The notes below the pieces were generated by a model. It saw only the letters and a list, made by a program, of their open reading frames with translations. It ran no database searches and had not been told where the DNA came from. This document shows positions 33,484 through 33,713 of a DNA stretch of 33,713 nucleotides, one piece after another. Both the position numbers and the translations under genes were made by a program. Positions within the stretch are counted from its first letter, which is position 1. The number at the start of each line of letters is the position of its first letter. The DNA is from Candidatus Sulfotelmatobacter sp. (GTDB lineage: Bacteria > Acidobacteriota > Terriglobia > Terriglobales > Acidobacteriaceae), in assembly GCA_030041415.1 (NCBI GenBank), contig JASHNX010000320.1, forward strand, positions 1-33,713. The letters run 5' to 3'.

Positions 33484-33713
33484 ATGAACTTCAAACGGAC
33501 CGCGAACATTGGGGTGCTCTTGCTGGCCATCGCGGTGGGCACACCTGCTGGTTTTGCTTCTGACAAGAGCGAGGTAGCAGATGCGGTGCACCGCTTCTTG
33601 GACAATCTCGATCCTGACCACCCCGAGAAAGTAAAGATCGCCCTTAGCATGTGCGACTCGGAGATTTCCATCCTCGACGAATTTCCACCGAATGAGTGGC
33701 ACGGCCCAAACGC
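33484..33713 (+). CDS. secreted SnoaL/NTF2-like protein, N-terminal part (runs off the window)
   Basis: ATG 33484 follows GGAGGG (33474-33479); the frame is open to the window edge (76 complete codons). A signal peptide, MNFKRTANIGVLLLAIAVGT, ends near GFAS. The mature start (SEVADAVHRFLDNLDPDHPE) and the later ISILDEFPPNEWHG resemble the first helix and strand of SnoaL-like/NTF2-fold proteins, which are small cone-shaped enzymes or ligand binders. Only about one third of the expected length is present, so the function is open. Confidence 0.7.
   Translation, partial: MNFKRTANIGVLLLAIAVGTPAGFASDKSEVADAVHRFLDNLDPDHPEKVKIALSMCDSEISILDEFPPNEWHGPN

Overview
The window looks like part of an acidobacterial chromosome, most likely a Terriglobia / 'Candidatus Koribacter'-like soil lineage. 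This is inferred from four things: the tig-clpP-clpX-lon-engB gene order, a large Oar-like TonB receptor with an N-terminal carboxypeptidase-regulatory domain, a Ser/Thr kinase fused to a TolB/WD40-like propeller, and cytochrome P460 genes. Base composition is moderately GC-rich, and GTG starts and weak Shine-Dalgarno sites are common. No rRNA, tRNA, CRISPR array, IS transposase, integrase or phage gene was seen.

Region 1 (1-6.3 kb), mostly plus strand. It opens with the 3' end of an ECF sigma factor gene, a tightly linked one-TM protein (probable anti-sigma partner) and a secreted protein. A family-5 uracil-DNA glycosylase follows on the minus strand. Then come two tandem PAS/HisKA_3 histidine kinases with no response regulator beside them.

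Region 2 (6.3-15 kb). A minus-strand Doc-type toxin and its RHH-like antitoxin sit under a promoter that predicts a leaderless mRNA. Next is the proteostasis block tig, clpP, clpX, lon: ribosome chaperone, protease, unfoldase and ATP-dependent protease. After it come the ribosome-assembly GTPase gene engB and a WbpP/GalE-like sugar epimerase.

Region 3 (15-18.7 kb). Two tandem cytochrome P460-family genes converge by 13 bp on a three-gene minus-strand operon: ECF sigma, zf-HC2 anti-sigma, and a membrane zinc-ribbon protein. The operon junctions are ATGA and GTGA overlaps. A small four-helix membrane protein gene follows.

Region 4 (18.7-33.7 kb) is accessory and built largely of single-gene units: Ser/Thr kinase-propeller, a small membrane protein, L,D-transpeptidase, esterase, RDD protein, antibiotic-type nucleotidyltransferase, secreted cysteine protein, TonB receptor, a seven-repeat TIGR03803-like secreted protein, a Lys/Ala-rich secreted protein, a GNAT acetyltransferase, and a truncated secreted SnoaL-like protein at the window edge.

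The most unusual signal is a family of imperfect palindromes of about 60-80 bp. There are 12 recognisable copies or half-copies plus one fragment from 15.0 to 33.4 kb, and none was found in the first 15 kb. Each is an outer stem, an asymmetric internal loop, a conserved inner stem (ATTACACTCA / TGAGTGTAAT) and a variable tip. Every copy lies in the same orientation, whichever way the neighbouring genes run. Several abut or overlap a stop codon, and from 21.5 kb on they divide the DNA into intervals of usually one gene. This resembles both a REP/MITE family and an integron-like cassette layout, but canonical attC boxes are absent.
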